22,592 nt of DNA from CG1-02-35-72 sp964564475. GTDB lineage: Bacteria; Bacteroidota; Bacteroidia; Flavobacteriales; Flavobacteriaceae. A program made the position numbers and the translations under genes. Within the stretch, counting starts at the first letter, position 1. Each line of letters opens with the position of its first letter. The stretch is taken from the NCBI GenBank assembly GCA_964564475.1, contig CAZMBM010000023.1, positions 1-22,592 on the forward strand. The letters run 5' to 3'. This document shows positions 1 to 7,823 of the stretch, piece by piece. A model generated the notes under the pieces. That model was not told the origin of the DNA, searched no databases, and saw only the letters and a program-made list of their open reading frames with translations.

Positions 1-319
1 TAAGAGTTATAATTTATCATTTTTTTTAAGAATGTTTATAAGATTAACTACTAAGATTTTTAATAAACTACCTTTTTTCTGTTTATAAATAGACACTAAC
101 TTTTTAAATAAATATTTGATTATTTTCTTTAAAAGAACTATTACACTATTTTTTTATACTATTGTAAAAAGCTTATTGTTTTTAGTTAAGATTTTATAAA
201 CAAAGCGTATTTTTTTACAAGCTTAGGAATGAATTTATTATAAAAACAAATTAACAATAAATATAAAAGCTGTTTATAAACTATAATTCTATTAATTTTG
301 TAAATATAACTTTAATATT
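1..319. other. AT-rich non-coding region upstream of rpiB
   Basis: No credible gene lies here. The stretch is almost entirely A and T, with many short T and A runs. The octamer TTTATAAA occurs three times (82-89, 193-200, 273-280), and the last copy is the core of the perfect palindrome GTTTATAAAC at 272-281, just upstream of the putative rpiB -7 element. There is no clear hairpin terminator for a gene to the left. The region probably holds the promoter and control sites of the rpiB operon. Confidence 0.5.
293..300 (+). promoter_or_regulatory. Putative -7 promoter element of the rpiB operon
   Basis: TAATTTTG matches the Bacteroidota -7 consensus TAnnTTTG exactly and lies 19 bases before the rpiB ATG, which gives a short leader. 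No TTG (-33) is present at the usual 17-23 base spacing. The palindrome GTTTATAAAC sits 11 bases upstream instead. Confidence 0.4.
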
Positions 320-748
320 ATGACAATTGCTATTGGTAATGATCACGCCGGAACTGATTATAAATTTGAAATTATTAAACATTTAAAAAATAAGGGTTTT
401 GAAGTTTTAAATTTTGGTACCGATACTCATGAGAGTATGGATTATCCTGATACCATCCATAAAGTCGCTTCGGCTGTTGAAAATAATAAAGCGACTTTAG
501 GAATTATCTTATGTGGTAGTGGTAACGGTGCTGCTATGACGGCCAATCATCACAAAAATATACGTGCCGCATTATGTTGGAATAATGAAATTGTAAGCTT
601 AGCCCGTCAACATAACAATGCTAATATCTTAAGTATTCCTGCCCGTTTTGTGTCTTTATCGGAAGCTTTATTATTTGTAGATACTTTTTTAAATACTAAA
701 TTTGAGGGCGGACGTCATTTGAGGCGTATTAATAAAATACCTTTTTAA
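320..748 (+). CDS. rpiB: Ribose-5-phosphate isomerase B
   Basis: Cytosolic enzyme interconverting ribose 5-phosphate and ribulose 5-phosphate in the non-oxidative pentose phosphate pathway. The 142 aa length is normal for RpiB/LacAB proteins. Visible features are the N-terminal IGNDHAG (D8, H9), the phosphate-binding and active-site loop LCGSGNG with the catalytic cysteine at C65, ANHHKNIRAALCW, and H98 in the QHNNANILS segment, which matches the ring-opening histidine of the E. coli enzyme. The ATG at 320 is the only sensible start, with the family's N-terminal strand beginning at once. It is the first gene of a probable operon with the cation transporter 9 bases downstream. RpiB-like proteins can also act on allose 6-phosphate, but nothing here suggests sugar-specific neighbours. 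Confidence 0.93.
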   Translation: MTIAIGNDHAGTDYKFEIIKHLKNKGFEVLNFGTDTHESMDYPDTIHKVASAVENNKATLGIILCGSGNGAAMTANHHKNIRAALCWNNEIVSLARQHNNANILSIPARFVSLSEALLFVDTFLNTKFEGGRHLRRINKIPF

Positions 749-757
749 AATTAATTA

Positions 758-1663
758 ATGAGTCACAACCATTCTCACAACCATAAAATAAGTGGTGGCA
801 ATTTATTATTTTCAATATTTTTAAATATTGTAATAACAGCGGCTCAAATTGCAGGAGGCTTAATATCGGGCAGTTTGGCTTTATTATCAGATGCCATTCA
901 TAATTTTTCTGATGTCATATCTTTGATAATTAGTTATATAGCTAATTTATTAACAAATAAAAAGAAGCAAACATTAGAACAAACATTTGGTTATAAACGG
1001 GCCGAAATAATAGCGGCTTTTATAAATGGCGCTACTTTAATAGCGATAGCTATTATTCTAGGTATAGAAGCTGTTAAAGATTTGATTAATACACATCAAA
1101 TAAAAAGTGATATTGTTATTTGGTTGGCTTTATTAGGGATAGCAGCGAATGGTTTAAGTGTTATACTCATTAAGAAAGACGCTACACACAACCTCAATAT
1201 GAAATCAGCCTACCTTCATTTACTTACAGATATGTTGACTTCTGTAGCTGTTTTTATAGGAGGATTGTTAATGAAATTCTATCAAATTTATTGGATTGAT
1301 GCAGTACTTACTTTAATAATTTCTGTTTATTTAATAAGTATCAGTTGGAAGTTATTGGTAAAATCATTAAAAATATTGATGTTATTTGCTCCCGAAGGTC
1401 TTATTATTAGAGAAATTGAAGCTGAAATTATAAAGTTAAAAGAGATAAAAAATATTCATCATGTCCATGTGTGGCAGTTAAACGAGTATAATTGTCATTT
1501 CGAGGCGCATATTGAGTTTAAAAGAGATGTTAAATTATCTGAATTCGATATAGTGTGCGAAAGAATTGAAAAATTACTAAAAGATAAATTTAAGATTAAC
1601 CACTCTAACCTGCAACCAGAATACTTTAGAGATGATGAAAAGAAATTTATTATTCAAGACTAA
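758..1663 (+). CDS. Cation diffusion facilitator (CzcD/ZnT-like) metal efflux transporter
   Basis: Inner-membrane antiporter of the CDF family, expected to export Zn2+ or a similar divalent ion (Co, Cd) in exchange for protons. The 301 aa protein starts with a His-rich cytosolic tail (MSHNHSHNHK) and then has about six membrane helices to residue ~210. The transport-site residues appear as H48-x3-D52 in helix 2 (SDAIHNFSD) and H154-x3-D158 in helix 5 (HLLTD). The His/Asp pairing is typical of zinc-type CzcD/ZnT members rather than the DxxxD of YiiP. A cytoplasmic C-terminal domain (~212-290) carries the HHVHVW motif and a HSNLQPE end. It lies 9 bases after rpiB and 3 bases before the acetyltransferase, so co-transcription is likely. 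Metal specificity cannot be read from sequence alone. Confidence 0.92.
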   Translation: MSHNHSHNHKISGGNLLFSIFLNIVITAAQIAGGLISGSLALLSDAIHNFSDVISLIISYIANLLTNKKKQTLEQTFGYKRAEIIAAFINGATLIAIAIILGIEAVKDLINTHQIKSDIVIWLALLGIAANGLSVILIKKDATHNLNMKSAYLHLLTDMLTSVAVFIGGLLMKFYQIYWIDAVLTLIISVYLISISWKLLVKSLKILMLFAPEGLIIREIEAEIIKLKEIKNIHHVHVWQLNEYNCHFEAHIEFKRDVKLSEFDIVCERIEKLLKDKFKINHSNLQPEYFRDDEKKFIIQD

Positions 1664-1666
1664 ACT

Positions 1667-2110
1667 ATGGCTTGGCATTTAAAAACATTTAACGAACTTT
1701 CTACCTCACAACTCTACCAAATATTAAGGTTACGGTCTAAAATATTTGTGGTTGAACAAAACTGCGCATATCAAGACATTGATAACAAAGATCAAAAAGC
1801 CTTTCACTTTTTTTATATTGAAGACGAACAGATTACAGCTTACACACGCCTTTTTAAACCCGGTGATTATTATGTAGAAGCCGCTATTGGACGTGTTGTT
1901 GTTAAAAAAGAGAAAAGAGGTACCGGCCTAGGACATACGCTTATAACAAAATCTATTGAGGCGCTTGAAAATATTTCAGGAAAGGTTTCTATAAAAATGG
2001 GCGCACAGACCTATTTAAAAAACTTTTACGAAAGTCACGGATTTAAAAAAGTAAGTGAAGAATACCTTGAAGACGGTATTCCTCACATACATATGTTGCG
2101 CAAACATTAA
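1667..2110 (+). CDS. ElaA-like GNAT family N-acetyltransferase
   Basis: A 147 aa GCN5-related acyl-CoA acetyltransferase of the ElaA type. The N-terminal half has the ElaA-like segment RLRSKIFVVEQNCAYQDID (residues ~21-39) followed by the aromatic AFHFFYIED. The acetyl-CoA pyrophosphate loop is R84-G-T-G-L-G89 (KRGTGLGHTL), and the end YLKNFYESHGFKKVSEEYLEDGIPHIHM is the usual C-terminal ElaA pattern. The substrate is unknown for this family. It starts 3 bases after the metal transporter and closes the rpiB operon. Its stop overlaps the stop of the convergent M28 peptidase gene in the palindrome TTAA at 2107-2110, leaving no room for a terminator between the two genes. Confidence 0.88.
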   Translation: MAWHLKTFNELSTSQLYQILRLRSKIFVVEQNCAYQDIDNKDQKAFHFFYIEDEQITAYTRLFKPGDYYVEAAIGRVVVKKEKRGTGLGHTLITKSIEALENISGKVSIKMGAQTYLKNFYESHGFKKVSEEYLEDGIPHIHMLRKH

Positions 2111-4317
2111 TTGTCTTCTGTCAAAATTTCATCTAAGAAAGAGCTGTACTTGTTGAGAACTTCAGACAAAACAAAAATTTGTTCTTGAGCTTCCTTCCAA
2201 TTTTTTTGCTCAATAGCTTCTCTTACCGCCGGTAAAGTTTTTACACCATAACCTGTGTAAAATCCGGGGGCATATATCTGATTTTTAAACCAAGGGCGTC
2301 TAGGTAAACCTTTTTTGTTAATTAAAAAACGTTCAGATTGATAAATCATCGTATTGAGTTTATCTAAATTTGATTGCGAAAAAGCTTTAGATATCAGGTG
2401 GTTTTGAACGGCTTTAGCACTGTTGTTTAGATTATAAACAGCATTTTCTAAAGGCGCAAAATTTAAAAAGGGCACTTCCTTTTTAATTTTTGGGGCTACA
2501 AATTTTTTCTTTGGATCTGCAGCAAGTGTATAAACCTTATTTTTAACATTTAAATTATGTGTCTTTGTTTTACTTCGGATAGATTTTAGCAAGTCCTTTA
2601 ATTCAGATGTATATCCGGTTATTTTACGTGATAATTGGGTAAAATCAAAAGGTAAAACCTGTGCATTGACCAAACGCAAAACACTATGTCCGGTAGTTTT
2701 AGACAAAGCAACACCATAAGCAAATGTGGGGTCTTTAAAACGTGTAAAATGATCAAAAGAATCATAAATTGAATGATATTCACCGCCGGGACTTTCGCCG
2801 CCAAAACCAATATTCATAGCGGCTATTCCAAGATGATCGAGAAAGACGGTGTAATCAGACCCCGATCCTAAAGGCGACAGTTCAAATTGATTCGATACCT
2901 TTTTATTACCGTTTACAATATCAAAAGCATGGCGTCTTTTACCAACACTCACACCTTTTTCGGGATCAATAACAGATTGGGTTACTTCATCAAAAAAAGT
3001 TTGAAGGACCGGCGAACCTCCGGCAAATAAAAACCCGCGTCCGGTACCGTCTGTGTTTATATAAACAACAGCTTTGTTTTGTAATTCGGCTATGTGGTCT
3101 TCGGCCCATTCGGTTGAGCCTAATAAACCGGGCTCTTCGGCATCCCAGGCAAAATAAACAATGGTTCTTTTAGGTTGCCAACCTGATTTTTTTAGCACAC
3201 TCATAGCACGTGCTTCCTCCATTAACGAAACCATGCCGCTAATAGGGTCACTTGCGCCGTTTACCCAAGCGTCATGGTGATTGCCACGCATAACCCATTT
3301 ATCCGGAAAATCGCTTCCATACATTTTAGCAACGACATTATAAATGGGTTTGATATCCCAATTAAAAGCGACTTTTAAATGTACTTTTGTAGTACCCGGA
3401 CCAATGTGATAGGTAATAGGTAAACTTCCTTGCCATTTTTGAGGGGCTACAGGACCGCTCAAAGATTCTAATAAAGGTTTAGCGTCGTGATAAGAAATAG
3501 GTAAAACAGGAATTTTAGTAATGGTAGGCGTATTTTTTATGTCTAAACGTTTGGCATTTTTAGTTGCGGCATAACCGGGTGTTAAAGGGTCACCCGGATA
3601 TAAAGGCATATCCATTACAGAACCACGTTGTGCCCCATATTCATTTTTAAAAGCCCCTTTAGGATACACATCGCCCCGACGGTAGCCGTCGTCTTTAGGG
3701 TCAGAGTAAATTATACAACCAATAGCTCCCTTTTCGGCGGCTAATTTAGGTTTTATACCCCGCCAAGAGCCGTAATATTTTGCAATGACAATTTTCCCTT
3801 TAACCGATATGCCTAATCGCTCTAATTCTTCGTAATCTCTGGGAACCCCATAATTTACATAAACCAACTCGCCTTTCACATCACCATCAGTTGAGTAGGC
3901 ATTATAAATAGGGAGCTGTTCTTTTTTTTGATTTGATGTGGCGTCTTCTTTTAATGCGGGTTCGGCTAATACAGCTTTGTATTTTTTAGGTGATATCATT
4001 TCTAAAAGCCTTGTTTTAGGCGTTGGAAATAACACGTAATAGGTTTTTATTTCGGTGTCATAACCCCATGATCTAAATTTTGACGCCATAAACACGGCAT
4101 TTTTTTTATCATAAGCAGAGCCCACATGATGCGGTCTGGCCGTTAAGTGTTTCATTAAAGTTTTTAAATTGTCGGCTTTTAAATAAGAGTCAAATTGTGC
4201 TTCTAATTTGAGTTGTTCCGCAACATTTTTAGGAGAAAAACCAATAATTGAATTTGTTTGAGCCGAAAGGCTCACAGTAAAGAATAATACAAAAATAAAA
4301 GAGACTTTAGAATTCAT
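2107..4317 (-). CDS. Secreted M28 zinc metallopeptidase, glutamate carboxypeptidase II-like
   Basis: A 736 aa exported aminopeptidase or carboxypeptidase of family M28, built like PSMA/GCPII and the transferrin receptor. A signal peptide covers residues 1-~19 (hydrophobic run ending SLSAQ). A protease-associated (PA) domain follows at about 120-310. The peptidase domain keeps the full co-catalytic zinc set: H347 (GNHHDAW), D357 (GASDP), general base E394 with ligand E395 (WDAEEPGLLGSTEW), D423 (YINTDG) and H515 (EYHSIYD). The C-terminal ~180 residues form a helical, transferrin-receptor-like dimerisation region. It probably acts in the periplasm or on the cell surface, releasing amino acids from peptides. 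It lies downstream of ompA on the same strand but has its own -7 element, so it may be transcribed separately. Substrate preference is not predictable. Confidence 0.92.
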   Translation of the reverse strand: MNSKVSFIFVLFFTVSLSAQTNSIIGFSPKNVAEQLKLEAQFDSYLKADNLKTLMKHLTARPHHVGSAYDKKNAVFMASKFRSWGYDTEIKTYYVLFPTPKTRLLEMISPKKYKAVLAEPALKEDATSNQKKEQLPIYNAYSTDGDVKGELVYVNYGVPRDYEELERLGISVKGKIVIAKYYGSWRGIKPKLAAEKGAIGCIIYSDPKDDGYRRGDVYPKGAFKNEYGAQRGSVMDMPLYPGDPLTPGYAATKNAKRLDIKNTPTITKIPVLPISYHDAKPLLESLSGPVAPQKWQGSLPITYHIGPGTTKVHLKVAFNWDIKPIYNVVAKMYGSDFPDKWVMRGNHHDAWVNGASDPISGMVSLMEEARAMSVLKKSGWQPKRTIVYFAWDAEEPGLLGSTEWAEDHIAELQNKAVVYINTDGTGRGFLFAGGSPVLQTFFDEVTQSVIDPEKGVSVGKRRHAFDIVNGNKKVSNQFELSPLGSGSDYTVFLDHLGIAAMNIGFGGESPGGEYHSIYDSFDHFTRFKDPTFAYGVALSKTTGHSVLRLVNAQVLPFDFTQLSRKITGYTSELKDLLKSIRSKTKTHNLNVKNKVYTLAADPKKKFVAPKIKKEVPFLNFAPLENAVYNLNNSAKAVQNHLISKAFSQSNLDKLNTMIYQSERFLINKKGLPRRPWFKNQIYAPGFYTGYGVKTLPAVREAIEQKNWKEAQEQIFVLSEVLNKYSSFLDEILTEDN

Positions 4318-4344
4318 GATAGCTTGTTTTTAAGAAAGTACAAT

Positions 4345-4352
4345 CAAATATA
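4345..4352 (-). promoter_or_regulatory. Putative -7 promoter element of the M28 peptidase gene
   Basis: On the minus strand this reads TATATTTG, an exact TAnnTTTG match, 27 bases upstream of the ATG. TTG triplets lie upstream, but the farthest is only 14 bases away, short of the usual 17-23. Confidence 0.4.
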
Positions 4353-4399
4353 CTAACAATATCAATCAAGCCTCTTTTAAATTACTAATTTAACAGTTT

Positions 4400-6169
4400 T
4401 CAATTATTTTTATTAATTACTTTAATTTCTACACGACGGTTATTTTCACGGCCTTCGGGCGTTCTATTGGTATCGATAGGGTTTTCTTCACCGTAACCCT
4501 GTGCTGTTATGCGACGCGAGTCAATACCTTTTGAAATAAGATATTTTCTTACGGCATTGGCGCGATTATCAGATAAAATCAAATTGCTTTTAGCAGAACC
4601 GGCACTATCGGTATGACCCTCTATATGAAATTGAGCCGCTTTGTACTGGTTCATTATAAATACAATTTCATCGAGCTGTTCTGTCACACCTTGTTTAAAA
4701 GTATATTCGCCGACATTAAACAAAATAGTTTTAGCAAATTCATTCAACTTTCTTTCGGCATCTGCAGTAATAACTTTATCTGGGCAACCACCATTTACAG
4801 CAGGTCCGGGCGCTTCTACACAGTTGTCATCTTTATCAAGTACGCCATCGCCATCGGTATCAGTATAAGGGCAACCCTCGTTATCTTCAGGACCCGCTTC
4901 TGTAGGACATAAGTCATTTTCATCACAAACACCATCACCATCGGTATCTATACACCTACAAGCCCCTTCGGTAAGAAGCGTAGGTAACCCTATCAAGCTC
5001 CCTAAAGCAGGGTTTTTAGAGACGGGAACACTGTTGAATTTGAATTGTGCTATTTCAGAATCAGGGTTTAAAATAACACCTATTCTTGGTTGTACATTTC
5101 CACCTGTTCTATTTGCTACATAAATATTTTCGTCAGGGCCTAACTGTAAGGCTCCCAAAGCGTAATCATAGGATGTTTGATACAAGTTTTTAACCTCTTG
5201 GTAACCGTAGGTGGGATATTTTACATTATATCTTAATGTTTTTGGAAAACCGCTTGAACTGGTCATTTTGCGCAAACTTATACGTCTTAAAAACTTAGCC
5301 CCCCCATAGAGATGGGTAAAATAGACAAAACCTCCGTTTGGCGAAAATTCTACTCCGTAAACACGACCTGTTTTTCTGTCGAATTGATATTTTTTGGGAT
5401 TACTCACAACACCATCGGCAAAATCAAAAATTTCAATAAAATTATCTTTTAAAACCGCTAAAGCCACTTTGGTTCCGTCTGGAGATATTTTTAATTGGCC
5501 TTGAGCATTTTGATATTGGTTGTATTTGTTTACAAAACGTCTGTGATAACTACCAACGGTAGAAATAATAGGGTCTTTTAAATCGGTATTATTAGAGTTT
5601 ATGTGAAAAGCGAGAAATTTATTACCTACTTCTTTATTGGGATACAAAGCGGTATCAAAATCATGAGCCAATACCCAATACCCACCGTTATTATCAGAAA
5701 CAGCCGTTAATTTTTCGGCCACACCCGAGTATAATAATCGGTTTTTTATAATGATTTCTCCGCCGTTTGAAATGTCAACAACATTATAACGCAAGCCGTT
5801 TTTTAGATTGTGCTCTGCAGAATCGACAGTAAAAATAAAATATTTTTGACACCTTGTGTTTGGTATGGGAATAATTAAAGCCGATTGAGTGGCAGACGAA
5901 TTTCCCAGTAAACCCCTACCGTTAATAAGAGGACGATGTCTTCCGTTCCAAACGGTTTTACCGTCTGTATAAAAAATTATATTACCATTTTCATCATTAA
6001 CGATAGAACACCCTTCGCTGGTATTAATAGGTGATCCCTCTGCCACTGCCGTTTGATTTCCCGAGAAATTTAAACCGGCACCACTTCCAAAATACCATGT
6101 TTGTGATTGCGCAAGAGACACGCTAAACAAAAGTGTTAACACACTAATGATTAAATTGAATTTTTTCAT
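4400..6169 (-). CDS. OmpA-family outer membrane protein with N-terminal beta-propeller-like region and TSP3 repeats
   Basis: A 589 aa envelope protein with three parts. After a signal peptide (cleavage near SLAQSQ, ~residue 22), residues ~24-400 form a repetitive, propeller-like region (WYFGSGAGLNFSG, SPDGTKVALAV, FSPNGGFVYFTH, LGPDENIYVA) similar to the N-termini of large secreted Bacteroidota proteins. Residues ~407-464 hold two thrombospondin type 3 calcium-binding repeats (DTDGDGVCDENDLC, DTDGDGVLDKDDNC). The end (~480-585) is an OmpA C-terminal peptidoglycan-binding domain with GHTD521 and LSDNR536, which match E. coli OmpA D271 and R286. It should anchor a propeller domain to the cell wall. 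No eight-stranded OmpA barrel is present. It follows phoH with a 152-base gap that contains a putative promoter and an inverted repeat. Confidence 0.88.
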   Translation of the reverse strand: MKKFNLIISVLTLLFSVSLAQSQTWYFGSGAGLNFSGNQTAVAEGSPINTSEGCSIVNDENGNIIFYTDGKTVWNGRHRPLINGRGLLGNSSATQSALIIPIPNTRCQKYFIFTVDSAEHNLKNGLRYNVVDISNGGEIIIKNRLLYSGVAEKLTAVSDNNGGYWVLAHDFDTALYPNKEVGNKFLAFHINSNNTDLKDPIISTVGSYHRRFVNKYNQYQNAQGQLKISPDGTKVALAVLKDNFIEIFDFADGVVSNPKKYQFDRKTGRVYGVEFSPNGGFVYFTHLYGGAKFLRRISLRKMTSSSGFPKTLRYNVKYPTYGYQEVKNLYQTSYDYALGALQLGPDENIYVANRTGGNVQPRIGVILNPDSEIAQFKFNSVPVSKNPALGSLIGLPTLLTEGACRCIDTDGDGVCDENDLCPTEAGPEDNEGCPYTDTDGDGVLDKDDNCVEAPGPAVNGGCPDKVITADAERKLNEFAKTILFNVGEYTFKQGVTEQLDEIVFIMNQYKAAQFHIEGHTDSAGSAKSNLILSDNRANAVRKYLISKGIDSRRITAQGYGEENPIDTNRTPEGRENNRRVEIKVINKNN

Positions 6170-6205
6170 TTTTTGGTTATATTAAACTAATAATTACGCT
6201 TTATG

Positions 6206-6310
6206 AACCCCCATTTATCAAGCGCTTAATTACAAAATAAATTAATTGCTAATATCTTACATAAAAATAAGATATCAAAATTAAAATTCAACAGTGCTTA
6301 AATGGGGTTT
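6206..6310. repeat. Nested inverted repeats between phoH and ompA
   Basis: CCCCATTTA at 6209-6217 is the reverse complement of TAAATGGGG at 6299-6307, and similarity continues imperfectly inward. Inside lie the palindrome AAGCGCTT (6220-6227) and the arms ATATCTTA (6252-6259) and TAAGATAT (6268-6275), separated by 8 bases. No U-run follows in the direction of transcription, so this does not look like an intrinsic terminator. The inner pair abuts the putative ompA -7 element and may be an operator. Confidence 0.45.
6276..6283 (-). promoter_or_regulatory. Putative -7 promoter element of ompA
   Basis: On the minus strand this reads TAATTTTG, an exact TAnnTTTG match about 107 bases upstream of the ompA ATG. 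No TTG at -33 is seen. The 8-bp inverted repeat 6252-6275 begins directly downstream, where it would span the transcription start. Confidence 0.35.
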
Positions 6311-6321
6311 ACTGTTTACAA

Positions 6322-7653
6322 TTATAAAAGTTCATTAGCCAAATTTGCCAGCTCAGAACGTTCTCCTTTCTCAAGTTTTATATGTGCAAAAAGACGGTTT
6401 CCTTTTAACTTATCTATTAAATAAGACAAGCCGTTACTTTGTTCATCCATATAAGGCGTATCTATTTGGTGGATATCTCCCGTAAAAACAACTTTGGTGT
6501 TTTGCCCCGCTCTGGTAATAATTGTTTTAATTTCATGAGGTGTGAGATTTTGTGCCTCATCAATAATAAAAATAACATTACTTAAACTACGTCCCCTTAT
6601 AAAAGCTAAAGCCGTAATGGCTAATACACCACTGCGCTCCATTTCTTCAATGGCTTTATTTTTTTTCTCATTGACCTTAAACTGATTTTTAATAAAATTT
6701 AAATTATCCCACAAAGGTTGCATATAAGGAGATATTTTATCGTCGGCACTACCGGGTAAAAAACCTATTTCTCGGTTACTCAACGGAATTATAGGACGCG
6801 CCAATACAATTTGCTGATATTTATTCTTTTGCTCAAGGGCAGACGCTAAAGCAAGTAAGGTTTTGCCGGTTCCGGCAACACCTTGTAGGGCCACTAACTT
6901 AATATCTTCGTTTAAAAGCGCGTTAAGTGCAAAGGTTTGCTCGGCATTTTTAGGTTTTATACCGTAAGCGTATTTTTTTTCTACACGCTCTATTTCGTCG
7001 GTCTCAGAATTGTATCTGACTAAAATTGAAGTTTTTCCGTTATTTAAAATATAATACCCATTTGCCAATTTAAGTTTACCTAATAAACCATTTTCTTTGA
7101 TGCGATTTTCTTGATAAAGGTTTTTTATAACCTCACCGTCAAAATTATCAATAACAGGAAAGCCTTTAGATATTTTAGTAACATCTTGTACTTTTCCGGT
7201 TTTGTAATCTTCGGCCTGTAAGCCAATTGCCTTAGCCTTTAGGCGTAAATTAATATCTTTTGTCACCAAAATAACAGTACACTTTTTATTGTGTTGTTTA
7301 AGAGATAGGGCGGCATTAAGAATTTTATGGTCATTTTTTTCCTTACCAAAAATTAACTCGGCATCTTGCTCTAAATTATTGGTGTGCATCACTATTTTTA
7401 AAGCCCCACGTCCTTGACCCAATTTAATCCACTTGTTGAGTTCATTTTTACCCGAAATTTTATCTAAAAATCGGATAATTTCACGTGCCTCAAAATTTTT
7501 AGTTTCGTTCCCTATTTTAAAATTATCTAACTCTTCTAAGACAGTTATGGGAATGGCCACATCATTATCTTGAAAATTATTTATAGCATTGTGGTCGAAT
7601 AATAAAACAGAGGTGTCTAAGACAAATAATTTTTTTTGTGAAGGTGATTTCAT
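6322..7653 (-). CDS. PhoH family protein with N-terminal PIN domain (PhoH2/YlaK type)
   Basis: A 443 aa cytosolic protein combining a ribonuclease-like PIN domain with a PhoH ATPase. The PIN part (~residues 8-155) shows VLDTSVLLFD with D13, acidic residues near E40-E41 (VLEELDNF), and the late VTKDINLRLKAKAIG with D133. The PhoH part (~230-443) has Walker A GVAGTGKT (258-265), the family motif LARPIIPLSNREIGFLPG (~284-301), Walker B IFIIDEAQ (361-368) and VVFTGDIHQID (~388-398). Characterised PIN-PhoH proteins from mycobacteria unwind and cleave RNA, so RNA processing is the likely role. Despite the name, phosphate regulation is not implied. It is transcribed divergently from recA across 170 bases, and ompA follows on the same strand. 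Confidence 0.93.
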   Translation of the reverse strand: MKSPSQKKLFVLDTSVLLFDHNAINNFQDNDVAIPITVLEELDNFKIGNETKNFEAREIIRFLDKISGKNELNKWIKLGQGRGALKIVMHTNNLEQDAELIFGKEKNDHKILNAALSLKQHNKKCTVILVTKDINLRLKAKAIGLQAEDYKTGKVQDVTKISKGFPVIDNFDGEVIKNLYQENRIKENGLLGKLKLANGYYILNNGKTSILVRYNSETDEIERVEKKYAYGIKPKNAEQTFALNALLNEDIKLVALQGVAGTGKTLLALASALEQKNKYQQIVLARPIIPLSNREIGFLPGSADDKISPYMQPLWDNLNFIKNQFKVNEKKNKAIEEMERSGVLAITALAFIRGRSLSNVIFIIDEAQNLTPHEIKTIITRAGQNTKVVFTGDIHQIDTPYMDEQSNGLSYLIDKLKGNRLFAHIKLEKGERSELANLANELL

Positions 7654-7729
7654 AGGGTATTTAAATTTTTAAAAACAAGAGAAAGATACTTTATCTTTTA
7701 TAAAATTAAGAGATTAATTCGATAAAAAA

Positions 7730-7737
7730 TAATTTTG
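7730..7737 (+). promoter_or_regulatory. Putative -7 promoter element of recA
   Basis: TAATTTTG matches TAnnTTTG exactly, 86 bases before the recA ATG in the phoH-recA divergent gap. Only TTA, not TTG, is found at the -33 spacing. A closer but poorer candidate is TATATTTT at 7791-7798. No LexA-like palindrome was recognised. Confidence 0.3.
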
Positions 7738-7823
7738 TGTCATTTTGTTAAAAACTACCCCTTCATTCCAAATAATAACACGATATTTTTTATATTTTAG
7801 CTCTTCAGATTAAATAAAAAATT

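Noticed and set aside
4613..4912. Plus-strand open frames opposite ompA
   Set aside because: They are antisense shadows of a clear OmpA/TSP3 coding sequence, with no domain-like composition of their own.
7654..7823. LexA/SOS operator between phoH and recA
   Set aside because: No convincing palindromic SOS-box-like site is visible in this gap, and SOS boxes of this phylum are not well defined.
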